Assembly: GCA_026003755.1 (NCBI GenBank) | Contig: BPHV01000004.1 | Span: 62,001 to 126,000 of the forward strand | Length of the DNA: 64,000 nucleotides | Direction of reading: 5' to 3' | Origin: Candidatus Roseilinea sp. | Lineage (GTDB): Bacteria > Chloroflexota > Anaerolineae > J036 > Brachytrichaceae | Shown: piece by piece, positions 8,306 to 16,090 of the stretch | Position numbering within the stretch: position 1 is the first letter of the stretch | How the letters are laid out: each line of letters opens with the position of its first letter | Notes under the pieces: model-generated | The model's input: only the letters and a program-made list of their open reading frames with translations | Databases searched by the model: none | Told to the model about the DNA's origin: nothing | Position numbers and translations under genes: made by a program

Positions 8306-8743
8306 CCTCCCAGGCGGCAGACCAGCAGGACTGAGCGCACGCCCGGTCGGCGCGCCATTTCACCACGCGCTCAGTTCCAGCAGACGGTCCTCGTAGAACC
8401 ACAAGATGGCACGATAGAAATCTTCCGCGTCGGCCTGGGAGAGGAGCAGGTCACAGATGTCCGGTTCAAGCGCGGTCAGCTCGTGGATGAGCGCCTTCTT
8501 CTGCGCGCCGCTCGGCACCGTGTCACACACGCTAAGCATCGCGCGCCAGTCGTGATGGAAGGCGCCGGCCCACACCATCAGCAGGCGTTGATGATTAAAC
8601 GTGTAACGCTCTTCCTCGCCGGTGTTGGGATTGACGCGAATGAAGATCGGCTCGCCGCCCAACGGCGGCGGGCGGCGGATCAGGTTGAGCTTGCGCTTGC
8701 CGCTCAGCAGGCGCGCGCATGCGCTGCGCACCTCGTCGCGCGT
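8038..8743 (+). repeat. Long direct repeat, right copy
   Basis: Right-hand copy of the 143-1131 repeat, offset 7895 before the internal deletion and 7612 after it. It starts directly after the IS terminal repeat and ends inside paralogue B of the winged-helix-like gene. A T/C difference just after the FAH-family stop and two or three substitutions near 8072 and 8155 are the mismatches noticed. Confidence 0.9.
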
Positions 8744-9778
8744 TTCCATCAGGACGCGCCCGCGCTCGTATAGGCGGTCGTACAAGAAACACACCAGGTG
8801 AATCAGGTTGCGCCGCTCGTCCAGTCTCCAGCGATGCATGTAGCTCATGTCTATGAAGCTGGAAGCCAACTCGCTGATGTGATAATCGCATAGGTCATCG
8901 AGCGATTGGATCTCGTGCAAGTGCGTTTCGATGAATACCAGGACGATCGCGAGGCCGAGCCAGGCCATGACGGGATCGAAACCGCGCCCGCTAACGTAGC
9001 GCAGGAAGTCCTCCACATCGCTCTGCGTGAGCGGCAGTTGCAAACCGAGGGCGTCATAATAGCTGCGCGCAGCAGCCATCGCGTCGTTGAGTGCATCTGC
9101 CGGCGTCGCCCCATGCCGTGCCAAAGTGGCCTCTTCCTCTGCGTCGGTGGGCATCTCGGAGAGGACGTTCAGCAACAAAGCGCGGATATCCTTGGGCACG
9201 ACGGCCACTTTGAACATCCGTTTACCCGGTTTGCCGTCTTTAACGCGAGCGGTGCGGCCGATGAAGAGCAACGCTCGGCGGCGCAACTCGCCCAGACAAG
9301 ATGTCGGAGGCTGTTCGTCCCAGAACCAGCCGTCGCCGTCCATCGAGCCGAAGTCGCGCGTCAGGTCGGCCAGGCGCATCCACCCGCCGTTGTTAATCAC
9401 CCGGCGCAGGGCGCTCCGGGCGCGGGGGGGCAATTCGGCCACGCAGCGTCGGAGTTCATTCTCTGAAGTCAGGCGCGCCACCAGGGCCGTGACTTTAGCG
9501 CGCCGGCTTCCATATTGCTCACCTCGCACGGTCAGCCGGTTCGCCTGGCAGGCAGCGTCCAACCATTTGCCGGGGAGCTTGCTGAGCGCGGTCTTGAGGG
9601 AGAGGTTGACACAGATCGCTTTGTTCTCTTCCTCGATGCGCCAGCGGTCGCCCCAGTAGCGCACCAGTTCATCCGTCAACTCGCTCGCCAGCCATGCGGC
9701 ATCGAGGCCGAAATCGTCGGCATCATCGTGACCGCCGAAGTCGCCATCGTCGAACTCGTCGTTAGGCTCGGTGTGCAT
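8360..9778 (-). CDS. Winged-helix/SAP-like protein of unknown function, paralogue B (472 aa)
   Basis: Paralogue of 748-2154. The layout is the same: acidic start (TEPNDEFDDGDFGGHDD), SAP-like helices, winged-helix-like stretch (LPPRARSALRRVINNGGW), LGELRRRALLFIGR and RRMFKVAVVP-like strand (KRMFKVAVVPKDIRALL), then a helical C-terminal half. The last 128 residues, from ETRDEVRSACARLLSGKRKL to the end, are identical to paralogue A, while the preceding 340 are clearly diverged, which points to gene conversion. It sits 42 bases downstream of the intact YesL-like gene on the same strand, so the pair is probably co-transcribed. Function unknown. Confidence 0.78.
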   Translation of the reverse strand: MHTEPNDEFDDGDFGGHDDADDFGLDAAWLASELTDELVRYWGDRWRIEEENKAICVNLSLKTALSKLPGKWLDAACQANRLTVRGEQYGSRRAKVTALVARLTSENELRRCVAELPPRARSALRRVINNGGWMRLADLTRDFGSMDGDGWFWDEQPPTSCLGELRRRALLFIGRTARVKDGKPGKRMFKVAVVPKDIRALLLNVLSEMPTDAEEEATLARHGATPADALNDAMAAARSYYDALGLQLPLTQSDVEDFLRYVSGRGFDPVMAWLGLAIVLVFIETHLHEIQSLDDLCDYHISELASSFIDMSYMHRWRLDERRNLIHLVCFLYDRLYERGRVLMETRDEVRSACARLLSGKRKLNLIRRPPPLGGEPIFIRVNPNTGEEERYTFNHQRLLMVWAGAFHHDWRAMLSVCDTVPSGAQKKALIHELTALEPDICDLLLSQADAEDFYRAILWFYEDRLLELSAW

Positions 9779-9820
9779 TAGACTCGCTCCTCCCGCTTGA
9801 AGCCCGCAAAACGTGCGGTT

Positions 9821-10489
9821 TCAAGCCTCGCGTTGGTGTACTTGCGTTTCAGCGCCAACCGACGCCTGCATTTCCATGCGCTTGCGATAGCGGTTGACGC
9901 GGTTGACGACGGCTTCGCTGCCCAACATCGCCCAAGTGGACAGCCCAAGCAATACAAACAACGGCGTCATCGCCAGCGATACGGCCATACATGCCACAGC
10001 GATTGCCAGCAGCGTCAGCGTGAACAATGGACTCGCCCCCGCCACCAACGCCGAATTGCGCAAGGCGACCCGCCAGCGCCGATCCTGTTGTTCCATGTAA
10101 AAGGCGCCGATGTAGAAATTGATCGCCACCCAGAAGAATAGGGCCGCGAGCCATGCGCCCTGCACCCATTGCGCCCATACCGCGCGGCCAAACATCGCGC
10201 CATACCACCAAAAGTTGAAGATAAGCAGCGCCGTAACCACGAACGCGACGAGCGCATAGAGCCACGCCTTGCGAAAGTGTTGGCGAAACGCGGCGAAATA
10301 GTGCTCCCAAGACACCGCGTAGTCGTTCGCAATGCGGTTGCACACCGCGTATAACGCCATCACCGACGGCGGCCCAGGGATGATGACGATGAGGCACAGC
10401 AGCGTGAACACGTTCATCAGCACCAGGGTAAACATCTCGCCCCAGATGTCCTGGAACGTCTTCACGGCTACGCGGAAAGCGTCAATCAT
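9821..10489 (-). CDS. YesL-like (DUF624-type) integral membrane protein, 222 aa
   Basis: About six hydrophobic segments with short conserved loops: PGPPSVMALYAVCNRIANDY, EQQDRRWRVALRNSALVAG and LGSEAVVNRVNRYRKR. This pattern fits YesL/DUF624-type membrane proteins, whose function is unknown. The preferred start is the ATG at 10489 (MIDAFRVAVKTFQDIWGEM), because TACAAT lies 10 bases upstream and is conserved before the broken copy at 2792; an ATG-proximal extension to 10519 (MARATTIPSS) is possible. The downstream gene is winged-helix-like paralogue B and priA lies upstream, all on the minus strand. Confidence 0.8.
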   Translation of the reverse strand: MIDAFRVAVKTFQDIWGEMFTLVLMNVFTLLCLIVIIPGPPSVMALYAVCNRIANDYAVSWEHYFAAFRQHFRKAWLYALVAFVVTALLIFNFWWYGAMFGRAVWAQWVQGAWLAALFFWVAINFYIGAFYMEQQDRRWRVALRNSALVAGASPLFTLTLLAIAVACMAVSLAMTPLFVLLGLSTWAMLGSEAVVNRVNRYRKRMEMQASVGAETQVHQREA

Positions 10490-10534
10490 GCTGCTGGGTA
10501 TTGTAGTGGCGCGTGCCAATTGCGCGACTCGCGC

Positions 10535-13135
10535 TCAAAGCACGCTCACGGGGTCGACATCCACGATGAAGCCGCGCGGCACGTCCAAACCCGCCAGCAG
10601 TTCGCGCGGCGCGAGCGTGCGCGCGAGCATCTGCCAGCGATAGCGATTGTTCCGCTTGGGGAAATACGCCGGCGCCGGGCCGATCACACCGGACTGATGG
10701 GGCGAACGGCGCACTTGGCGCGCCAGCAGCTCACACGTCCGGCGCGCTACATCGTTGTCGGCGTCTGCATACTCAAAACGCACCAGCCGCGTGAACGGCG
10801 GCAGGTTCAGCATCCGTCGTTGCGCCAGCTCATACGCCACGAAGCCCTGCACATCGTGTCGGGCGGCAAACGCAATCGCCGGATGATCTGGGTTGTACGT
10901 CTGCACAATCACTCTTCCGGGCAGCAAGCCCCGCCCTGCTCGGCCGGCCACTTGTACGAGCAAGTCGAAGACGCGCTCGCCGGCGCGAAAGTCCGGCAAG
11001 AACAATCCTACGTCGGCCAGCACCACGCCTACCAGGGTCACCATCGGCAAATCGAGGCTCTTGGCGATCATCTGCGTGCCGACCAACACATCGGCCTGGC
11101 GATTGACGAAGCGTTGCAGGATATGGTCGCCGCCGCCGCGACCGGCCGAGTCGCGATCCCAGCGCAGCACCCGCGCTTCGGGGAAGCGCTGCAAGACGGC
11201 CTGCTCCACCTTCTGTGTGCCGACGCCGATGAAGCGGATACGCCGGCTGCCGCAGGCCGGACAGCGCGACGGCGTCGGCGCGATGTACTCGCACTGGTGA
11301 CACTGGAGATGAGGGACGGGCGGGCGCGTAGGCGATATCGGATTGACCGCTTCCGCGTGATGCGTGAGGGGTGTATCGTCGTTTGGGCAACGCAGCACAT
11401 GCCCGCAATCGCGGCACAGCACGCTGGATGCAGCGCCGCGCCGGTTGAGGAAGAGGATGGCTTGCTCGCCGCGTCGCAGCGTCTCGGCCAACGCCTGCAT
11501 CAGCGCGCCGCTGAACATATCGAGATTGCCGCCGCGCAACTCCGCGCGCATGTCAACGACCTGCACCGCCGGCAGGGGCTGGTAAGCGACGGCCTCGGTC
11601 TCCGGCTGCAGCACAGCCGGCACGCCCAAGCGCGCCTGCTGATCGGCGATGCGTCGCGCGTGGCCGCGCACCCGATTCGGCAATTCGAGCAGTTTCAGGC
11701 GCCCCTCGCGAACCATCTGCCAGGCCTCCAGCGCGGGCGTGGCGCTGCCGAAGATCAACGTTGCGCCGGTCAATTCGGCGTAGCGCATGGCAACGCGCCG
11801 AGCATCGTAATAGGGCGGAGCGGTCTGCTTGTAGGATGGGTCATGTGCTTCGTCGAGCACGATCAGCCCGACCTGAGGCAGCGGCGCAAACAGCGCCGAG
11901 CGTGCGCCGACGACCACGCGCAGCTCGCCGGCCCGGATGCGCCGCCAGGTATCGTAGCGTTCGCCAGGCTTCAGGCCGCTGTGGATGAGCGCAACCTGAC
12001 CGGGGAAGCGCTCTAGGAAGCGCCGAGCGGTCTGCGGCGTGAGCGCGATCTCCGGCACCAGGATCAGCGCGCCGCGCCCATGCGCGAGGACGGCTTCGGC
12101 CGCGCGCAGATAGATCTCGGTCTTGCCGGAGCCGGTCACGCCGCGCAGCAGAAATGACGCGCTGGGTGAAACATCCTTGCCCGGCTCGGGGCGCGCGATG
12201 CTCGATCGAATAGCGCGCCAGGCCTGCTCCTGATCCTCGGTGAGCGGCGGGGGCGACTTGGCCACGTAGTCCACATCAGCTAACGGATCGCGCCATTGCA
12301 CCGCGTCGCCGAGCGCGATATAACCGCGCGTGGCCAACCAGCGCAAATCTTCGCGGGTCGCGCCGGTCTCCGCAAAGATCCACTCCGCGGCAACCAAGCC
12401 GTTGTGAGCGTGCAGATAGTTCAGCACAGCCGCGCGGCGCGCGCGTGTCTCTGGCCTCAACTGCCGATTGGCCTGCAAATTCGCCAGGGCCAACGCCAGG
12501 GTATCGTCGCCGACGACGAGCTGCGCCAGCGTGGTGCGCCTCGGCTGCGCCTGGGGCGGCTGCAGCGTAGATGCGCGCGACACCAGGCCGGTTTTAACCA
12601 GCGCCTTCAACGCGCGACGCCAGTTTGGGATGCCGCGCATCGCGCGCGCCAGCTTCGACTCGACTAACGGGCCGCGCCAATACAACACTTCGAGCAGTCG
12701 CCTGCGCGAGTCGGCTGCGCTTGCGTCCTCGCCGTTCAACGTCACGGCCCGCTCGCCCTCCTCCGTCAAGCGATAGACGTAGGCCGACCGCGGCGTGAAA
12801 CCCGGCGGCGTCATGAGCGCGCAACAGCGACCGAGCGGCGCGTGATATTCGGCAGCGATCCATCGCGCGAGTTCGAGCTGCGCCGGGTTTATGGCCGGAC
12901 GCTCGTCGAGCACCGCGTGGATCGGCCTGAGTTCGGCTTCGGCAGGCGTGGACAAAGCGCCCCACCCGACGACGATGCCGCTCGTCAAGCGGCGCTGCAA
13001 CGGCACGACGACCGCTGAGCCGATTGAAATTTGGCCGCGCAGACCTTCAGGGACGAGATACGTCAGCGGCTCGACGACCGCTTGCGAGAGGAGCGCCACC
13101 GAGGCGACACATTGCGAGGGAGAGGGGTCAGCCAT
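10535..13135 (-). CDS. priA: Primosomal protein N' (replication restart helicase PriA)
   Basis: A 3'-5' superfamily 2 DNA helicase that binds stalled forks and reloads DnaB. It shows the N-terminal DNA-binding domain (VEPLTYLVPEGLRGQISIGS), Walker A GVTGSGKTEIY near residue 330, DEAHDPSYKQ near 425, the cysteine-rich zinc insert (CRDCGHVLRCPN, then CHQCEYIAPTPSRCPACGSR, residues about 565-630) and helicase motifs GTQMIAKSLDLP and VAGRAGR. Length, about 866 residues, is somewhat longer than the E. coli protein. The ATG at 13135 is chosen because an upstream TTG at 13159 would overlap the preceding gene. It probably forms an operon with the SUMF1-type gene 11 bases upstream. Confidence 0.96.
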   Translation of the reverse strand: MADPSPSQCVASVALLSQAVVEPLTYLVPEGLRGQISIGSAVVVPLQRRLTSGIVVGWGALSTPAEAELRPIHAVLDERPAINPAQLELARWIAAEYHAPLGRCCALMTPPGFTPRSAYVYRLTEEGERAVTLNGEDASAADSRRRLLEVLYWRGPLVESKLARAMRGIPNWRRALKALVKTGLVSRASTLQPPQAQPRRTTLAQLVVGDDTLALALANLQANRQLRPETRARRAAVLNYLHAHNGLVAAEWIFAETGATREDLRWLATRGYIALGDAVQWRDPLADVDYVAKSPPPLTEDQEQAWRAIRSSIARPEPGKDVSPSASFLLRGVTGSGKTEIYLRAAEAVLAHGRGALILVPEIALTPQTARRFLERFPGQVALIHSGLKPGERYDTWRRIRAGELRVVVGARSALFAPLPQVGLIVLDEAHDPSYKQTAPPYYDARRVAMRYAELTGATLIFGSATPALEAWQMVREGRLKLLELPNRVRGHARRIADQQARLGVPAVLQPETEAVAYQPLPAVQVVDMRAELRGGNLDMFSGALMQALAETLRRGEQAILFLNRRGAASSVLCRDCGHVLRCPNDDTPLTHHAEAVNPISPTRPPVPHLQCHQCEYIAPTPSRCPACGSRRIRFIGVGTQKVEQAVLQRFPEARVLRWDRDSAGRGGGDHILQRFVNRQADVLVGTQMIAKSLDLPMVTLVGVVLADVGLFLPDFRAGERVFDLLVQVAGRAGRGLLPGRVIVQTYNPDHPAIAFAARHDVQGFVAYELAQRRMLNLPPFTRLVRFEYADADNDVARRTCELLARQVRRSPHQSGVIGPAPAYFPKRNNRYRWQMLARTLAPRELLAGLDVPRGFIVDVDPVSVL

Positions 13136-13146
13136 GGCCACGCGGC

Positions 13147-14214
13147 TCACTTTGCGCAACGAAAGCCTACGTCGCGATGCGAGCTGTTGGGATCGTCCTT
13201 GATGCGCCGGGTCACCCTCAGGTCGTCAGGCATGTTGGTGAAGCTGCCGCCGCGCATCACGCGCTGATCGGCCTGGGCAGGCCCTTGAGGATTGTCGTTC
13301 TCGCCCTGGGCGTAGTAGTCGGGACGATACCAGTCGTTCACCCACTCCCAGACGTTGCCGGCCATGTCGTATGCGCCAATGGGGCTGCGATTGCCCAGGT
13401 ACAAGCCGACGGGCGCGGTGTCCTCGGGCGACGCAACACGGGCCGGGTCGAAGTCGTTGCCCCAGGGATATCGGCGCCCGTCGTTGCCGCGGGCCGCGTA
13501 TTCCCACTCGGCCTCGGTCGGCAAGCGCTTACCCAGCCAGCGGCAATACTTGTCGGCATCCCACCAGGACACGTAACGCACCGGATGATCGAAACGCGAG
13601 CCGATGTTATCCACGCGCCACGTTTCGCCGAACGGTTTGCCGGCCAGCTCAGCGCTGGTCTGATAACGGGTCGCCTTAACGAACTCGCGGAACTCGCCGA
13701 CGGTCACTTCATAGCGGTCAATCTGATAGGCCGGCATGTTCACGAGGCGCTCAGGCCGTTCGTCTTCGACACCGGCATTGCTGCCCATGAGAAACGCGCC
13801 AGCGGGCATTTGTAACATCGAGCCAAGCGGGCCGTCTGCGCCGCGCACAGGGAGCACAGCCAACTGCGAGCGCAGCCGCTGCCCCGCGCGGTCGGTCGCC
13901 TGCACTTCGATGCGGAAATCGCCATTGGCTGTCGGTTGCCAACTCAAGACGACGTTGACGCGCGTTGCGCCGTTGGCAGGCTTTTCGGCGACGCGCAAGC
14001 CATCGGCGAACAACGCGACGCTGGTGATGCCGTTGGCGCTGCTAGCGTGTACGGCGAAGTAGAGCACGCGACCGGCCCGGGTCGGCCGCAGCCGGCCGTC
14101 TTGAATCGCCGGCGACAGCATTTCGACGCCGGGCGAATCGGCCGCCCGCGATGGGGCCGGCGCGCAGGCCGAGGCCGCAACCAGCAAGATCACCACGGCG
14201 AATGTCTTGCGCAT
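13147..14214 (-). CDS. SUMF1/formylglycine-generating-enzyme-type lipoprotein
   Basis: The start MRKTFAVVILLVAASAC gives a short positive N-terminus, hydrophobic core and a lipobox-like cysteine, so it is likely a membrane-anchored lipoprotein; longer in-frame starts would run into ruvB and are rejected. Residues about 55-145 look like an Ig-like sandwich. The C-terminal 230 residues are a classic SUMF1 domain: MPAGAFLMGSN, DRYEVTVGEFREF, RLPTEAEWEYAARG, YPWGNDFD, YDMAGNVWEWVNDW, RVMRGGSF and DVGFRC. Most such bacterial proteins are not proven sulfatase activators, and I cannot assign catalytic cysteines. It sits between ruvB and priA, 11 bases before the latter. Confidence 0.88.
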   Translation of the reverse strand: MRKTFAVVILLVAASACAPAPSRAADSPGVEMLSPAIQDGRLRPTRAGRVLYFAVHASSANGITSVALFADGLRVAEKPANGATRVNVVLSWQPTANGDFRIEVQATDRAGQRLRSQLAVLPVRGADGPLGSMLQMPAGAFLMGSNAGVEDERPERLVNMPAYQIDRYEVTVGEFREFVKATRYQTSAELAGKPFGETWRVDNIGSRFDHPVRYVSWWDADKYCRWLGKRLPTEAEWEYAARGNDGRRYPWGNDFDPARVASPEDTAPVGLYLGNRSPIGAYDMAGNVWEWVNDWYRPDYYAQGENDNPQGPAQADQRVMRGGSFTNMPDDLRVTRRIKDDPNSSHRDVGFRCAK

Positions 14215-14281
14215 AGCGCGCATTCTAGCGACCCACGCGCCCGCAGAGGAGACGCAGCCGATCGCGACTTGGGCCGCCTCC

Positions 14282-15328
14282 CTACAACAAACTTGGCTGA
14301 GCCGGCGGCGCATAGTCGAAACCGAGGTGTTCGTAGGCGCGCTGCGTCGCAACGCGGCCGCGCGGCGTGCGGTCGAGGAACCCTAGCTGAAGCAGATACG
14401 GCTCGACCACATCCATGATCGTGTCGCTCTCCTCGCTGATGCTGGCCCCTAACGTTTCTAGACCGACTGGCCCGCCGTTGAACTTCTCGATGATCGTCCG
14501 GAGGACGCGCCGGTCAAGGTCGTCCAGGCCGAGCGGATCTACGTCGAGCAAGTTCAGCGCTGTGCGGGCCAGCGGCGCGGTGATCCGGCCCTGGCCGTGC
14601 ACCTGGGCGTAGTCGCGCACGCGCTTGAGCAAGCGCAACGCCACGCGCGGCGTGCCGCGCGAACGGCGGGCCACTTCGGACAACGCGTCGGCGTCTATCG
14701 GCGTGTTGAGCAAGCCGGCTGCGCGCGCCACGATTTTCTCGATGGCCTCCACGGGATAGAAATCCACGCGCAACACGGCGCCGAAGCGCGCGCGCAGCGG
14801 CGCCGTCATCAGCGCCAGCCGGGTGGTCGCGCCGATGATCGTGATCGGCGGCAACTTCAAGCGGACGCTGCGCGCGCTCGGGCCTTTGCCGATCACGATG
14901 TCGATCGCGTAATCTTCCATGGCGGGATACAGCACCTCTTCGACGGCGCGGTTGAGGCGGTGGATCTCGTCAATGAACAAGATGTCGTTGGCGCGCAGAT
15001 TGGTGAGGATGGCGGCCAGGTCGCCGGCGCGCTCGATGGCCGGGCCACTGGTAACGCGCACCGTCGCGCCCATCTCATTGCCCACGACGTGGCTGAGCGT
15101 CGTCTTGCCGAGGCCCGGCGGGCCGTAGATGAGGATGTGATCCAGCGCGTCGCCCCGCGCCTTGGCCGCTTGGATCATCACGCGTAGGTTTTCGCGCACC
15201 TTATCTTGGCCGATTAACTCGTCGAGCGTTTGCGGCCGCAGGGCGCGATCGAGCGCGCCGTCGTCGCTGGAGAGATTACTGCCGGAGACTAGGCGCGGCT
15301 TTTCGGGCGGGCGGTCATCAGCCATCAT
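14282..15328 (-). CDS. ruvB: Holliday junction branch-migration ATPase RuvB
   Basis: 348 residues, the usual length. The hexameric AAA+ motor drives branch migration with RuvA. Visible features are [19 protein letters not shown] at the start, Walker [12 protein letters not shown] (residues about 66-76), Walker [13 protein letters not shown], sensor 1 IIGATTR, arginine-rich APLRARFG, and the C-terminal winged helix with [19 protein letters not shown] and the TPRGR loop. There are two adjacent ATG codons; the first is used here. A TATAAT lies only four bases upstream, suggesting a leaderless message. ruvA and ruvC are not in the window. Confidence 0.97.
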   Translation of the reverse strand: MMADDRPPEKPRLVSGSNLSSDDGALDRALRPQTLDELIGQDKVRENLRVMIQAAKARGDALDHILIYGPPGLGKTTLSHVVGNEMGATVRVTSGPAIERAGDLAAILTNLRANDILFIDEIHRLNRAVEEVLYPAMEDYAIDIVIGKGPSARSVRLKLPPITIIGATTRLALMTAPLRARFGAVLRVDFYPVEAIEKIVARAAGLLNTPIDADALSEVARRSRGTPRVALRLLKRVRDYAQVHGQGRITAPLARTALNLLDVDPLGLDDLDRRVLRTIIEKFNGGPVGLETLGASISEESDTIMDVVEPYLLQLGFLDRTPRGRVATQRAYEHLGFDYAPPAQPSLL

Positions 15329-15332
15329 CGGG

Positions 15333-15338
15333 ATTATA
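15333..15338 (-). promoter_or_regulatory. -10 element abutting the ruvB start (possible leaderless mRNA)
   Basis: TATAAT on the minus strand is followed by CCCG and then the double ATG of ruvB. Transcription starting about seven bases after the hexamer would begin at the initiation codon. No clear -35 hexamer is seen at the usual spacing. Confidence 0.45.
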
Positions 15339-15408
15339 GGACATGTGTTCTAAGCCCGACCCATAGAGCCGACCTGCGCCCGCGGCGCTCAACGCGTTCG
15401 CATGTTTT

Positions 15409-15414
15409 TATAAT
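15409..15414 (+). promoter_or_regulatory. -10 element abutting the NYN-domain gene (possible leaderless mRNA)
   Basis: TATAAT at 15409-15414 is separated by six bases from the GTG start at 15421, placing the expected transcription start at or next to the first codon. There is no Shine-Dalgarno in between and no recognisable -35. Confidence 0.45.
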
Positions 15415-15420
15415 CACGCC

Positions 15421-16008
15421 GTGCCCTTGTTGATTGATGGCCATAACCTGATCGGTCACACCCCCGACCTGTCGCTCAGCGACCCGAACGACGAAGCGAA
15501 ACTGATCGCCCGCTTAAAGGCCTACAGCGCGCACACGGGCAGAGCGATCACCGTCGTCTTCGACCCAAACCCAGAGGGCGATCCCGCCGGCTTCGACTAC
15601 AGCCGGTTTCGCGAAGGTCGGCTGGAAGTGATCTACGCGCAAGCATGGCAAAAGGCCGATGACGTCATCCGCGAGATCGTTGGCGAGGTCAAAGATCGGC
15701 GCGGGCTCATCGTAGTCACCTCGGATGGCGCACTGGCCAACTTCACGCGGCAGTGCGGCGTGCGCGTGTGTGCGTCAGCAGTATTTGAACGCGAGATGCG
15801 ACAGACGCTGCTTGCAATGCCTGAAGAGGACGAGAAGCCGGTCGCCAGCCCATCGGAGGTCAGCCTCTGGGCAGAGATCTTCAAGGAGCCTCAGCCGGCG
15901 CCCAAGCCGCAGCCGGTCACCCCTCCGCTCAGCCCCCAGGAGCGCAAACGCCAACGCCGCATGGCGCAGTTAAAGAAGCAAGTGCGCGGCGGCGGACAAC
16001 TGCGTTAG
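15421..16008 (+). CDS. NYN-domain (YacP/Rae1-like) putative ribonuclease
   Basis: 195 residues. The N-terminal 130 form a PIN-like NYN fold: LLIDGHNLIGH near residue 3 (first acidic site), ITVVFDPNP (second), WQKADDVIREIV (third) and LIVVTSDGALANF (fourth), matching the YacP family in which B. subtilis Rae1 cleaves mRNA in the ribosome. The C-terminal tail is proline- and lysine-rich (PQPAPKPQPVTPPLS, then RMAQLKKQVRGG), typical of these proteins and compatible with RNA or ribosome binding. It starts with GTG and is divergent from ruvB. Confidence 0.85.
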   Translation: MPLLIDGHNLIGHTPDLSLSDPNDEAKLIARLKAYSAHTGRAITVVFDPNPEGDPAGFDYSRFREGRLEVIYAQAWQKADDVIREIVGEVKDRRGLIVVTSDGALANFTRQCGVRVCASAVFEREMRQTLLAMPEEDEKPVASPSEVSLWAEIFKEPQPAPKPQPVTPPLSPQERKRQRRMAQLKKQVRGGGQLR

Positions 16009-16090
16009 CCCGCACAGCGCAAGCCAGCGCGCAGTCCGCGGCCCTTACAATCCTGCTTGCATTTATTACGTCTTCGTGTAATCTAGGCGT

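Noticed and set aside
10520-12016. 498-codon plus-strand open frame inside priA
   Set aside because: It is the antisense of a strongly conserved helicase; its sequence is low in complexity and rich in R, H and A, as expected for a shadow in high-GC DNA.
13136-13159. Longer priA start at TTG 13159
   Set aside because: It would overlap the upstream gene end and adds residues with no similarity to PriA; ATG 13135 gives a normal N-terminus.
14215-14352. Longer start for the SUMF1-type gene
   Set aside because: It would overlap ruvB by 71 bases and bury the clear signal peptide.
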